The notes under the pieces: generated by a model
Database searches by the model: none
What the model saw: the letters and a program-made list of their open reading frames with translations, nothing else
What the model was told of the DNA's origin: nothing
Position numbers and translations under genes: made by a program
Source of the DNA: Massilia sp. BJB1822
GTDB taxonomy: Bacteria; Pseudomonadota; Gammaproteobacteria; Burkholderiales; Burkholderiaceae_D
Direction: 5' to 3'
DNA: 64,000 nucleotides
Assembly (NCBI RefSeq): GCF_013369485.1
Contig: NZ_JABWEB010000022.1
Location: 1 to 64,000, forward strand
Part shown: positions 8,695-15,881 of the stretch, in pieces
How the letters are laid out: each line of letters opens with the position of its first letter
Numbering within the stretch: the first letter of the stretch is position 1

Positions 8695-8907
8695 TTATTT
8701 TTTCTTCTTGCCCAGCGATGCGTCGTAAATGGTCTTGGCATCCTTGTGCGCCTGGTCGATATTGCGCAGCTTCTTATCGTCGTCGTGCTTGACGAAAAAC
8801 TCCGCGTCCTGCGCAGCGACCACCAGCTTGATCGCGGCCGCATCGGCCAGATTGTATTTTTCCACGATCAGCGTGGTGACTTCATCCAGGTATTCTTCGT
8901 AGGTCAT
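8695..8907 (-). CDS. Small conserved hypothetical protein (70 aa)
   Basis: The protein begins 'MTYEEYLDEVTTLIVEKY'. ATG 8907 is selected because GGAGTGAAAAC precedes it; the longer frame to 8988 lacks such a site. The first half is predicted helical and acidic ('VVAAQDAEFFVKHDDDKK'), and the C-terminus ends in four lysines. It contains 'DAKTIYDASLG'. No family function is recognised. It is co-directional with and upstream of the HerA-like gene, 57 bases away, so they may share a transcript. Confidence 0.7.
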   Translation of the reverse strand: MTYEEYLDEVTTLIVEKYNLADAAAIKLVVAAQDAEFFVKHDDDKKLRNIDQAHKDAKTIYDASLGKKKK

Positions 8908-9019
8908 GTTTTCACTCCATAGGCTATTGGCGGCATTATAGGAGAGCCGCCGTGGAGTTGGTTTTGTCTTTTGCTGTATTTTATGCAACAGTAGAGTCTT
9001 TCAAGTCGAGAGCCAAACC

Positions 9020-10402
9020 ATGCCGACCGCTCCAGCCTCGCCTGCCGTAACCGATTCCGATAAACCGCTGGGCTTCTGGATGTGCACCGCCCTCATCGTC
9101 GGCAATATGATCGGCATGGGCATTTTCATGCTGCCGGCCGCGCTGGCGCCGCATGGCCTGAATTCCTTCAGCGGCTGGGCCATCACCGTGATCGGCTGCC
9201 TCTTCATCGCCCACGTCTTCGCCCACCTGGCGCGCGCCATGCCGCACGAGGACGGGCCTTACGGCTATACCAAGCGCTGCTTCGGTTCCGGCACCGCCTT
9301 CTTCGTCATGTGGTGCTATTGGGCTTCGATCTGGATCAGCAACGCCGCGCTGGCGATCGGCATCGTCGGCTATCTGAGCACGCTATTCCCCGTTCTCACG
9401 GCTATGCCGCTGCTGCAGCCAGCAACGGCGCTAGGCGTGATCTGGTTCTTCGTGCTGGTCAGCCTGAGCGGCGCGCGCCTGTCGGGGCGGGTGCAGCTGG
9501 CATCGGCCGCGCTCAAGCTGCTGCCCATGGGCGCCGTGGTGCTGCTGGGCGGCTGGGTGCTGCTCACCGACAGCGCGGCCTATGGCGCGCATCTGCCCTC
9601 CACGCCACTTACGCTGGACGCCACCGCGGCGGCGGGCACCATCGCCCTCTTCGCCATGCTGGGCGTGGAATGCGCCACCCTGCCCGCCACCAAGGTCGTC
9701 GATCCTGAAACCACCATCCCGCGCGCCACCATTGCGGGGACGCTGATCGCGGCCGTGGTGTATGTCTCCGTCTGCACCGTGCCGCTGCTGCTGCTGCCGC
9801 AGGCGGAGCTGGCGCAATCGAACGCGCCATATGCCGACCTGTTCAACCGCTTCTGGCAAGCCGGCACCGGACGCTGGCTGGCGATTGCCGTCATCGTCAG
9901 CGGCCTGGGTGCGCTCAATGGATGGACCATGCTGGCGGGCGAAGTCACCGCCTCCTTCGCCACGCACGGCATGTTTCCCGCGCTGCTGAAAAGGCCCAAC
10001 CGGCACGGCGCGCCTTTCTGGTCGCTGCTGCTGATCGGCGTGCTGGCCAGCGCCATGGTGCTGATGAATTACAGCCGCTCGCTGGCCGAAGGCTTCACCT
10101 TCCTGACGATGGTGGTGACGGCGGCGAGCATGCCGCTGTATCTGGTCGGCGGCGTGGCCATCTTCAAGCTGTGGAAACGCGGCGCCTTGCGCGCCAAAGC
10201 CGCCGTGCCGGCGCTGCTGCTGTTTAGCGCCGCCATGACCTGCATCTTCTCGGTCTGGGCGCTGTACGGCATGGGCCGCGAAGCCTTCATCTGGTCACTG
10301 GTGCTGGGCGCCATCAGCCTGCCGGTTTTCTGGATGATCCGGCGCGGCAGGAAGGCGCCGTCCAAAGCGGGTGACGCCGTCAACGGGCGTATAATGAAGT
10401 AA
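9020..10402 (+). CDS. APC-family amino-acid permease/antiporter (AdiC-like)
   Basis: The 460-residue polytopic inner-membrane protein has about 12 hydrophobic segments. TM1 has the APC signature 'GNMIGMGIFMLPAALAP', the broken-helix substrate site seen in AdiC/CadB/PotE basic amino-acid and polyamine antiporters. 'GVECATLPATKVVDPETTIPRAT' in the TM6-7 region (E-x-x-x-x-P...P-E-x-x-I-P-R) also fits AdiC-type carriers. No decarboxylase lies beside it, so a role in acid resistance is not supported and the substrate stays open. Its last codons overlap a TATAAT that probably serves the toxin-antitoxin genes two bases downstream. Confidence 0.85.
   Translation: MPTAPASPAVTDSDKPLGFWMCTALIVGNMIGMGIFMLPAALAPHGLNSFSGWAITVIGCLFIAHVFAHLARAMPHEDGPYGYTKRCFGSGTAFFVMWCYWASIWISNAALAIGIVGYLSTLFPVLTAMPLLQPATALGVIWFFVLVSLSGARLSGRVQLASAALKLLPMGAVVLLGGWVLLTDSAAYGAHLPSTPLTLDATAAAGTIALFAMLGVECATLPATKVVDPETTIPRATIAGTLIAAVVYVSVCTVPLLLLPQAELAQSNAPYADLFNRFWQAGTGRWLAIAVIVSGLGALNGWTMLAGEVTASFATHGMFPALLKRPNRHGAPFWSLLLIGVLASAMVLMNYSRSLAEGFTFLTMVVTAASMPLYLVGGVAIFKLWKRGALRAKAAVPALLLFSAAMTCIFSVWALYGMGREAFIWSLVLGAISLPVFWMIRRGRKAPSKAGDAVNGRIMK
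10390..10395 (+). promoter_or_regulatory. Candidate -10 element (TATAAT) for the toxin-antitoxin pair
   Basis: A perfect TATAAT sits in the last codons of the permease gene, ten bases upstream of the antitoxin ATG. Initiation from it would give an almost leaderless mRNA. No good -35 hexamer is seen at the normal distance, so the call is tentative. Confidence 0.35.
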
Positions 10403-10404
10403 TC

Positions 10405-10608
10405 ATGAGCACCAACCTATCGCCTATCGAATCGGAATTCGCCACGCAGGAAGAGGCGGATGCCTATGATCGCTGGTACAGGGAAAAGGTTGAAAACTCA
10501 CTTGCCGACCAGCGTCCATTGATCCCCCATGACGTGGCAATGGCCAAGCTGAGGGAACTGATCGAAGAAAAACAACGTGCCCCTACTTCCGATCCTCTGG
10601 CGCCCTAA
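10405..10608 (+). CDS. RelB/StbD-like antitoxin of a type II toxin-antitoxin system
   Basis: The 67-residue protein contains 'EEADAYDRWYREKVENSLAD' followed by 'PHDVAMAKLRELIEEKQ'. This is the compact helix-rich pattern of RelB/stability-determinant antitoxins that precede RelE/ParE toxins; they bind the toxin and autoregulate the promoter. Its 3' end overlaps the toxin gene by 32 bases. A closely similar but nonsense-broken copy lies on the minus strand at 48327-48527, which indicates that this family spreads within the genome. The start is two bases after the permease stop, with GAAG as a weak ribosome site. Confidence 0.8.
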   Translation: MSTNLSPIESEFATQEEADAYDRWYREKVENSLADQRPLIPHDVAMAKLRELIEEKQRAPTSDPLAP

Positions 10609-10858
10609 GGCACTTGCCGACCTCAGTACCATTCTTGAGTATATTGCGCAACGCAATCCACAAGCAGCTGCGAATCTGTATGGCGATATCGATCGCATCG
10701 TTTCTCAGCTCCCGCACCATCCTTATCTTTACCGCCTGGGCCGAATTGCTGGCACGCGCGAACTGGTCGCGCATCCGAATTACGTTATCGTCTATAGCGT
10801 TACCACTGCAGCCATCGAGATAGTAGCCATCGTACATACGCGTCAGCGTTATCCCTAA
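10577..10858 (+). CDS. RelE/ParE-family toxin
   Basis: The 93-residue protein starts at GTG 10577 inside the antitoxin gene. The pattern 'WRPKALADLSTILEYIAQRNPQAAANLYGDI' followed by 'YLYRLGRIAGTRELVAHPNYVIVYSV...IEIVAIVHTRQRYP' is the classic ParE/RelE fold: two N-terminal helices, then a beta-sheet ending with the H-x-R-Q-x-x-P strand. It could be an mRNA interferase (RelE) or a gyrase poison (ParE); the retained R/H/R-Q residues do not separate these with certainty. The 32-base overlap suggests translational coupling. Confidence 0.87.
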   Translation: MPLLPILWRPKALADLSTILEYIAQRNPQAAANLYGDIDRIVSQLPHHPYLYRLGRIAGTRELVAHPNYVIVYSVTTAAIEIVAIVHTRQRYP

Positions 10859-10869
10859 GCCTTGACCGC

Positions 10870-11571
10870 TCAGGTGTAATGCAGCTTCACCTTATGCCAG
10901 GGCCAGAACACCCAGCGCGGGTGGCCGAGATTGTCGGTGGCGAAGGCCTGGGTTTTGAATTTGTTCAGAAAGCCGATAAATTCGCCGCTGGCGGTTTCGA
11001 TGATGGTGGCGCCGTCCTGCCAGATGGCGTTTTCGGCATCATGGCCGCTGCCGGCCGGGTCGCCCTGGTTCTGGTGGATATTGTGCACGCCCAGTCCCTT
11101 GTTAAACGGTTCGCCGAACATATAGAAGCGTACGCCCTGCCCTATCACCGCCTCCAGATCACTCAGCGCCTGGATGCCGGTGCCGCTCTTCCACGGCGGA
11201 TTCCAGCGCAGGAAGTTGAGCAGCCTGGCCAGCCAGCTGCTGTACGCCACATACCAGATCAGAACCGGTGGATGCAGCGCCTGCGCCCGGATATAGTCGA
11301 GCGCCCCGGAACCGGCATTCGACGGCAGGCCATGCCAGCCATCGGCCAGCGCCTTGATCGGCGCGAAATCGGCGGCACGCAAACGCACCACGCGCCACTG
11401 TATGCCGTCGGGTATGGCCTTGGGGTCGACATCGATTGCGCAATGATATTTGCCGGCTGGGGTCTGGATATTCAGATTCCCGTGGTAGTAGCGGCCGTAG
11501 TTGTCGGGTGGGTCGCGGTAGTACTTGGTCTTCTGCCCGATCACCACGCCATAGCCATTGGATAGACCCAT
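10870..11571 (-). CDS. DUF2278 family protein
   Basis: The 233-residue cytoplasmic protein has AAGGAGGCGATC directly before ATG. Recognisable DUF2278 (YukJ-like) blocks are 'GYGVVIGQKTKYYRD' at the N-terminus, a conserved aspartate-rich strand around 'YHCAIDVDP', and 'GVHNIHQNQGDP...AENAIWQDGATI' in the C-terminal half. The family has no established biochemical function. Here it carries a roughly 25-residue Trp/Arg-rich insertion ('SSWLARLLNFLRWNPPWKSG') before the conserved core. It converges with the toxin gene, whose stop is only 11 bases away. Confidence 0.8.
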   Translation of the reverse strand: MGLSNGYGVVIGQKTKYYRDPPDNYGRYYHGNLNIQTPAGKYHCAIDVDPKAIPDGIQWRVVRLRAADFAPIKALADGWHGLPSNAGSGALDYIRAQALHPPVLIWYVAYSSWLARLLNFLRWNPPWKSGTGIQALSDLEAVIGQGVRFYMFGEPFNKGLGVHNIHQNQGDPAGSGHDAENAIWQDGATIIETASGEFIGFLNKFKTQAFATDNLGHPRWVFWPWHKVKLHYT

Positions 11572-11649
11572 GATCGCCTCCTTCGAGCCAGCCTTCCCAA
11601 ATTTATTCTAGTTCGCGCGCGACTCCATAAATTCACCAATGTTCACCGG

Positions 11650-11937
11650 CTAGCGGCGCTTGGAGCCGGAGGTTTCAGTACGCACGTAAAACCCGGGCGG
11701 CTTGCGCGCCACCCAGCTGATAAAGGTCTGGATTTCCGGATGAGCGCGCAACGTTTCCCAGGTATGGTAGGCGCGCAGCAGTTCGCGCTCAGTGAGCACG
11801 GAGTGGATCTTGCGGTGGCAGATCTTGTGAATATCGAACTGCTCCCGACCTTTGAAGGTCTTGGGGATCAAGTGGTGACGGTCGATATTGACGGCGCCTA
11901 GCGGCCGGCCGCACAGGGGGCAGCATTTTTCTTCCAT
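11650..11937 (-). CDS. HNH endonuclease-like small protein
   Basis: The 95-residue protein has a compact HNH-type zinc-finger motif: 'CPLCGRPL' (C-x2-C), then 'DRHHLIPKTFKG' with the H-H catalytic/metal pair, then 'ICHRKIHSVLTE' with the final C/H residues. It is a stand-alone domain of the restriction-endonuclease-like HNH kind. In the absence of other domains it could be a nuclease or only a zinc-binding homologue. Its upstream region (11938-11980) leads straight into the tRNA-Lys promoter on the other strand. Confidence 0.75.
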   Translation of the reverse strand: MEEKCCPLCGRPLGAVNIDRHHLIPKTFKGREQFDIHKICHRKIHSVLTERELLRAYHTWETLRAHPEIQTFISWVARKPPGFYVRTETSGSKRR

Positions 11938-11981
11938 GCGCCATCTTAGAACATTCGCAGGGACCGTTGCCGCGCTGCTGC

Positions 11982-12009
11982 TTGACTTCGGCCAGGGATC
12001 TTGTAAAAT
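11982..12009 (+). promoter_or_regulatory. Sigma-70 promoter of tRNA-Lys
   Basis: TTGACT (11982-11987) and TAAAAT (12004-12009) are separated by 16 bases and lie 11 bases before the mature tRNA 5' end. Both boxes are close to consensus and the placement is as expected for a stable-RNA promoter. Confidence 0.75.
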
Positions 12010-12020
12010 GCCGGTCCTTC

Positions 12021-12096
12021 GGGTCGTTAGCTCAGCTGGTAGAGCAGCGGACTTTTAATCCGTTGGTCGCAGGTTCGAATCCCGCACGGCCTACCA
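12021..12096 (+). tRNA. tRNA-Lys (anticodon TTT)
   Basis: The 76-base cloverleaf has a 7-bp acceptor stem (with G-U pairs at its first and fourth positions), a D-arm 'GCTCAGCTGGTAGAGC', the anticodon loop 'ACTTTTAAT' reading TTT, a T-arm with GGTTCGAATCC, and an encoded CCA. It decodes AAA/AAG. A good promoter precedes it and a rho-independent terminator follows. Confidence 0.97.
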
Positions 12097-12109
12097 AGAT
12101 TCATCAAGA

Positions 12110-12142
12110 AAGCCCACGAATTTTGATTCGTGGGCTTTTTTT
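12110..12142 (+). terminator. Rho-independent terminator after tRNA-Lys
   Basis: The stem AAGCCCACGAA / TTCGTGGGCTT has 11 bp (its first A is base 12109 or 12110) and a 6-base loop, followed by a run of T. It starts about 14 bases after the tRNA CCA end. The symmetric A/T flanks would also let it work for the minus-strand DUF6447 gene. Confidence 0.9.
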
Positions 12143-12184
12143 GTTTCCGGTACTCGGTGCATTCACCGATAGTCACGGCGCGGA

Positions 12185-12454
12185 CTACTCGGCCTTGGCC
12201 TTAGGCTTGCGCGGGGCGCGGGGCTTTTTCGGCTTCTCTGCCGCGGCGGATGCTTCGCGGCCTTTGACAGCTTCGATCAGGGCGGCAACATAGGTGTTGC
12301 GGGCGGTCTGGGCGATAGCGGTCTGCTGCTGCAAGCGGGCCAGTTCGGCGTCGACCACCTGGATATTGACGGCCTGGGTTTTGGCGGCGTCGCTCAGGTT
12401 GGCTGAGGCGTAGGAGGTGCCATTGATCGTAACGTATTGCGGTAAAGTCATCAT
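12185..12454 (-). CDS. DUF6447 family small protein
   Basis: The 89-residue protein starts 'MTLPQYVTINGTSYASANLSDAAKTQAVNIQVVDAELARLQQQ'. This 'ITINGxxY...LS..AK.Q..N...VD.EL.RL' pattern is that of the DUF6447 proteins, whose function is unknown. A predicted coiled coil spans about 30-65, and the tail is Lys/Pro/Ala-rich, suggesting nucleic-acid or surface contacts. There are two adjacent ATGs; AAGGAAG spacing favours the second (12451). No operon partner is apparent. Confidence 0.7.
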   Translation of the reverse strand: MMTLPQYVTINGTSYASANLSDAAKTQAVNIQVVDAELARLQQQTAIAQTARNTYVAALIEAVKGREASAAAEKPKKPRAPRKPKAKAE

Positions 12455-12734
12455 CTTCCTTGATTATCGAATCCGGGGCGAAAGTCCCAGTCGGCCGTGA
12501 TTGTATGTCTAACCGGCACGCCCAGCCAAGGGTCTATGCGCAGCCCAGAAGCCAGTGGCGCCCTGGATATCGCTCCCGGCGGGATCGGCAATTGCGCATG
12601 TCCGGCTGACGGCTTCCATTCGAAAATATAATTTCCGTACAAAGCAATCGAGGGATGGCAAAATGGTGCAATCCAGCGACAGACGGCATTACGGCTTAGC
12701 GCCTTCCCCAGCCAAGCGCCGTAAGTAATACACG

Positions 12735-13331
12735 ATGAATGTACGCCTTCCCTGCCGCATTTGCGGCGCACTGATTCTGGATTCGACCGCCGAACGTACC
12801 GGAGGCCTGTGCATGCCTTGCAAAGGCGGCTACCGCGCCAGCATCGAGGCGCGTCGTCATGGCCGGGCGCGCGATCACGCCATCGCCACCAGCCCGCAGG
12901 CGCAGTTATGGGCCGCCCTGCTGCATCAGGTGCGGCAGGAAGCGGCCGGCATTCAGGGCTTGAGCCATCCGCAGCAGCTTTACTACGCATCCAGCATGCT
13001 GCTGGGGGCAGTGCTGCGCGGCGGCATGCAGCACTATTTTGGCGGCGTCGCCACCGAGCATTACAAGCTGGCGCAAGACGGCTTGATGGCGATGGGCGCC
13101 ACGCGCGCCCTGCGTCTGCTGCTTGACGCCCGCCAGTTGCTATTCGGCGCCGGCCTGCCAAACGAAACGGCACGCCACGAGCGACTTTACCGCCGGCCGC
13201 TATTCGCCGAGAACGAGGCGCGCAGCGCCATGCGCCTGAATGCGCTGAACGCGGAATTCAACCGCCTCGCACCCGATCTGGAACGGCGCCTGAGTGCTTA
13301 TGCCCGGCAGCATGGGCTGCTGGACCAGTAA
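12735..13331 (+). CDS. DUF4375-like protein with N-terminal Cys-rich knuckle
   Basis: The 198-residue protein begins with a four-cysteine pattern ('CRICGALIL...GGLCMPCKGG', C-x2-C...C-x2-C), likely a structural zinc knuckle. A region 'LRGGMQHYFGGVATEHYKLAQDGLMAMGATRALRLLLDA' follows, with the G-G-x-x-Q-Y/F-F ... A-L...I/M-G-A pattern of the DUF4375/DMP19 family. The C-terminal helices end in 'AYARQHGLLDQ'. There is no signal peptide. The molecular role is unknown; some DMP19-type proteins bind other proteins as DNA mimics, but that is not shown here. Ribosome-site support for the ATG is weak. Confidence 0.6.
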   Translation: MNVRLPCRICGALILDSTAERTGGLCMPCKGGYRASIEARRHGRARDHAIATSPQAQLWAALLHQVRQEAAGIQGLSHPQQLYYASSMLLGAVLRGGMQHYFGGVATEHYKLAQDGLMAMGATRALRLLLDARQLLFGAGLPNETARHERLYRRPLFAENEARSAMRLNALNAEFNRLAPDLERRLSAYARQHGLLDQ

Positions 13332-13402
13332 GTGCAGCGGGGCGCGCTGGCGCAAGGTGGTATGCTATGCGCGAAATTCCGGAACCATAGCCCGCAACAG
13401 CA

Positions 13403-13996
13403 ATGCCTCAAACAATAAGCGCAGCCGTCCACCACGAGCTGCTGATCAAGAAAAGCCGTTTCATCGCCTGCGTTCAGCCCATGAGCGACCGCGCCGCCGC
13501 ACAAGCGGTGGTGGCTGGCTTGCGCGCCCAGCATCCGGGCGCGGCCCATGTGTGCTGGGCCTTGCTCGCTGGCGGACAATCGGCGGCGGTGGATGACGGC
13601 GAGCCAAGCGGCACGGCCGGCCGCCCCATGCTCGACGTGCTGCGCCACCAGGATCTGGAGGGCGTGCTGGCCACCGTGGTGCGCTACTTCGGCGGCGTCA
13701 AGCTGGGCGCGGGCGGCTTGGTGCGCGCCTATACCGACAGTGTGGCGCAAGCCTTGCTGCAGGCGGAGAAAGTCGCCATCGTCAAGCTGCGCCAGCTGCG
13801 CTGCGTGGTGCCCTACGCGATGGAAGGCATGCTGCGGCGCGAACTGGACCTGGCCCAGGCCACGCTGCTCGATGTCAGCCATGGCGACAGCGTGACCCTG
13901 GCGTTCAGCCTGCCCGACGCCGACGCTCTCGCCGTGCAGGCCCGCCTGAATGAAAGCGGCAACGGCCGCGTGCTCTGGCTGGACACGGACGATTGA
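13403..13996 (+). CDS. yigZ: IMPACT/YigZ family protein
   Basis: The 197-residue protein has the UPF0029 core almost complete: 'KKSRFIACVQP', 'VDDGEPSGTAGRPMLDVL' (the D-D-G-E-P-x-G-T-A-G-x-P-x-L signature) and 'VVRYFGGVKLGAGGLVRAYTDS'. A DUF1949-type ferredoxin-like C-terminal domain follows. E. coli YigZ and eukaryotic IMPACT are linked to translation and stress regulation, but the bacterial role is not settled. It is the third gene in a plus-strand series starting at 12735. Confidence 0.92.
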   Translation: MPQTISAAVHHELLIKKSRFIACVQPMSDRAAAQAVVAGLRAQHPGAAHVCWALLAGGQSAAVDDGEPSGTAGRPMLDVLRHQDLEGVLATVVRYFGGVKLGAGGLVRAYTDSVAQALLQAEKVAIVKLRQLRCVVPYAMEGMLRRELDLAQATLLDVSHGDSVTLAFSLPDADALAVQARLNESGNGRVLWLDTDD

Positions 13997-14223
13997 ACGC
14001 ATCCGCCACGGCTCTGCGGCGAAACGCTTGGAAATAACTGCAACGTCGCTCCAATCGTGCTATTGTGGTTCCAGTGCCATCACACCCAGCCACTTTCTGA
14101 CAGCGCCCCCGCTCTAGCCCGACAGCTTGCGGTGTCCTCCATGGTCCTTGCCGCAGGCCACAGCCGCCGACCTGTTGCTGCCCGTCTTCGCCAACCGCGG
14201 CTGCCTCACGGGAGATGCTCCTC

Positions 14224-14670
14224 ATGCACGCCTACCAACGCCTGGATGGCCACATGGCCCAGATCGTCAATGCCGGCCTCAAGATCGATATTTTCCAGGG
14301 CTGCGTGACCGCCTGGATTCATATGCGGGGCGGTGGCGTGCCGCGTGAAGTCATCTTGCGCGTGCTGTCGAAGGATGGGCCACGGCGCGATGACGGCGCC
14401 GAGCCCAATGAGTCGCCCGGCGTCACGCAAGGTAAGTCAACGACGATCCGGCCTTTTCCTCTGCCGCGCAACAACCACGAGCTGGCGGCCCTGATCGACC
14501 ATGCCATCCAGCTGATGGCTGCGCGCAACCGCCACTACGCCGAAGCCCTGCTGCGCATTTACTCGGTCGACACCGCCACCGTCATGCGCGTGCTGTTCAA
14601 TCCGCGCCGGCGGCGTGCCGCCAGCCGCCACCCGCGCCTTGCCGCGCTGCGGCCTGAAGCCGCGGCGTGA
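14224..14670 (+). CDS. Conserved hypothetical protein (148 aa)
   Basis: The start is set at ATG 14224, six bases after a GGGAG..CTC-type site, rather than the ATG at 14215 that overlaps it. The protein begins 'MHAYQRLDGHMAQIVNAGLKIDIF'. The middle is hydrophilic and Pro-rich, a helical stretch follows ('NNHELAALIDHAIQLMAARNRHYAEALLRIYSVDTATVMRVLF'), and the tail is strongly basic ('PRRRRAASRHPR'). No signal peptide, membrane segment or known domain is recognised. It precedes the diguanylate cyclase by 87 bases in the same direction. Confidence 0.55.
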   Translation: MHAYQRLDGHMAQIVNAGLKIDIFQGCVTAWIHMRGGGVPREVILRVLSKDGPRRDDGAEPNESPGVTQGKSTTIRPFPLPRNNHELAALIDHAIQLMAARNRHYAEALLRIYSVDTATVMRVLFNPRRRRAASRHPRLAALRPEAAA

Positions 14671-14757
14671 ACACGGGGCACGCGGCAAGAAAGCAACTGC
14701 CATGGCTGCGCATCCAACAAAGCCGGCGCATGGCACAACACTGGCGGGAGGCAGGTC

Positions 14758-15846
14758 ATGAGCCATTCCCACCGCGCCGGCGGCGGCACGCAGCAATTAC
14801 TACAGCTGGCCCGACAGTTGTTGACGGCGACCAATGTGCGCAGCGCGCTCGACCTCACTGGCGCCAGCCTTGCCAGCCTGAACAGCGATGAGACGCTGAT
14901 CCTGCTGCGCCAGAGTGGCACCACGCAAAGCCTGCGTTTTGACGCGGCCGGGCAACCGCTCCCCTCCGATCTGGCATCGGCCCTGTATCGCCTGGCCCTG
15001 CATGCGCTGGCGCAAACCCATGGCACGCCGACGCGGATCGGCCAGCCCCCGTCCGAGACGGCCAGTCAAGGCACGCTGTTGCACACGCTTCACGGCAGCA
15101 CGCTGCTATTGCCCTTCCCTCCAGCCGCCTGCGAAGGCGTGTTTCTACTCAACTGGCACTCGCCGCAGGAAGCGGCCCATCTTGCGCATGCCCGCCATCA
15201 GCTGCAAGAGATTGCATGCCTGGCCGGCGCCTGTCTCGCCGGACTGAATACACGGCAGCGGCGCGAGACCCGCCTCAATGCGCGGGTGGCCGTCCTGCGT
15301 CAGGCCGGCCGCCAGCATGCCCAGGACATGCGGATGCGCGACGCGCAGACGGCCGAAGCGCGCGACCTGGCCAGCATCGATGTCATGACCGGGCTGCAGA
15401 ACCGGCGCGGCTTTTTCGTGCGCGCCGAACAGTGCTTCCTGCTGGCGCGGCAGCAAGCCCGCGCCTGCTCTGTGGTGTTCGCCGATGTCGATGGCTTAAA
15501 AACCGTCAATGATGAGCTGGGCCATGAAAAAGGCGACGAACTGATACGCCATGGTGCGGCCGTATTCCGCAGCGCGTTTCAAAGCGGCGATGTGATCGCC
15601 CGCCTTGGCGGCGACGAGTTTGCCGCCTTCACCTTCGACGAGGCCGCACCGGAAGACATCCGTACCCGCCTCAGCGGCCGCATTGCCGACTTCAACCGCA
15701 GCAGCCGCTTCCCCGGCACGCTGTCGCTGAGTGCGGGCGTAGTCAGCTGTGACACGTTTTCCAGCGCCTCCCTGGCCGATTATCTGCAATTGGCCGATGT
15801 CGAGATGTACCAGCAAAAACATCGGCATGTGCGCAGCGCCCGCTAA
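14758..15846 (+). CDS. GAF-like sensor diguanylate cyclase (GGDEF)
   Basis: The 362-residue soluble protein is well started (GGGAGGCAGGTC before ATG). Residues 1-165 look like a GAF-type sensory domain. A helical linker at about 170-205 runs into a complete GGDEF domain: 'DVMTGLQNRRGFF', 'VVFADVDGLKTVNDELGHEKGDEL' (metal-binding Asp and guanine-binding Asn/Asp) and 'IARLGGDEFAAF' as the active-site loop. It should make cyclic-di-GMP from GTP. The product-inhibition I-site (R-x-x-D five residues before the loop) reads Q-S-G-D, so the arginine is missing. No EAL domain is present. Confidence 0.9.
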   Translation: MSHSHRAGGGTQQLLQLARQLLTATNVRSALDLTGASLASLNSDETLILLRQSGTTQSLRFDAAGQPLPSDLASALYRLALHALAQTHGTPTRIGQPPSETASQGTLLHTLHGSTLLLPFPPAACEGVFLLNWHSPQEAAHLAHARHQLQEIACLAGACLAGLNTRQRRETRLNARVAVLRQAGRQHAQDMRMRDAQTAEARDLASIDVMTGLQNRRGFFVRAEQCFLLARQQARACSVVFADVDGLKTVNDELGHEKGDELIRHGAAVFRSAFQSGDVIARLGGDEFAAFTFDEAAPEDIRTRLSGRIADFNRSSRFPGTLSLSAGVVSCDTFSSASLADYLQLADVEMYQQKHRHVRSAR

Positions 15847-15881
15847 CCCTTGCCAAAAGTTCGCCTGCCCGGAGCAAAGGC

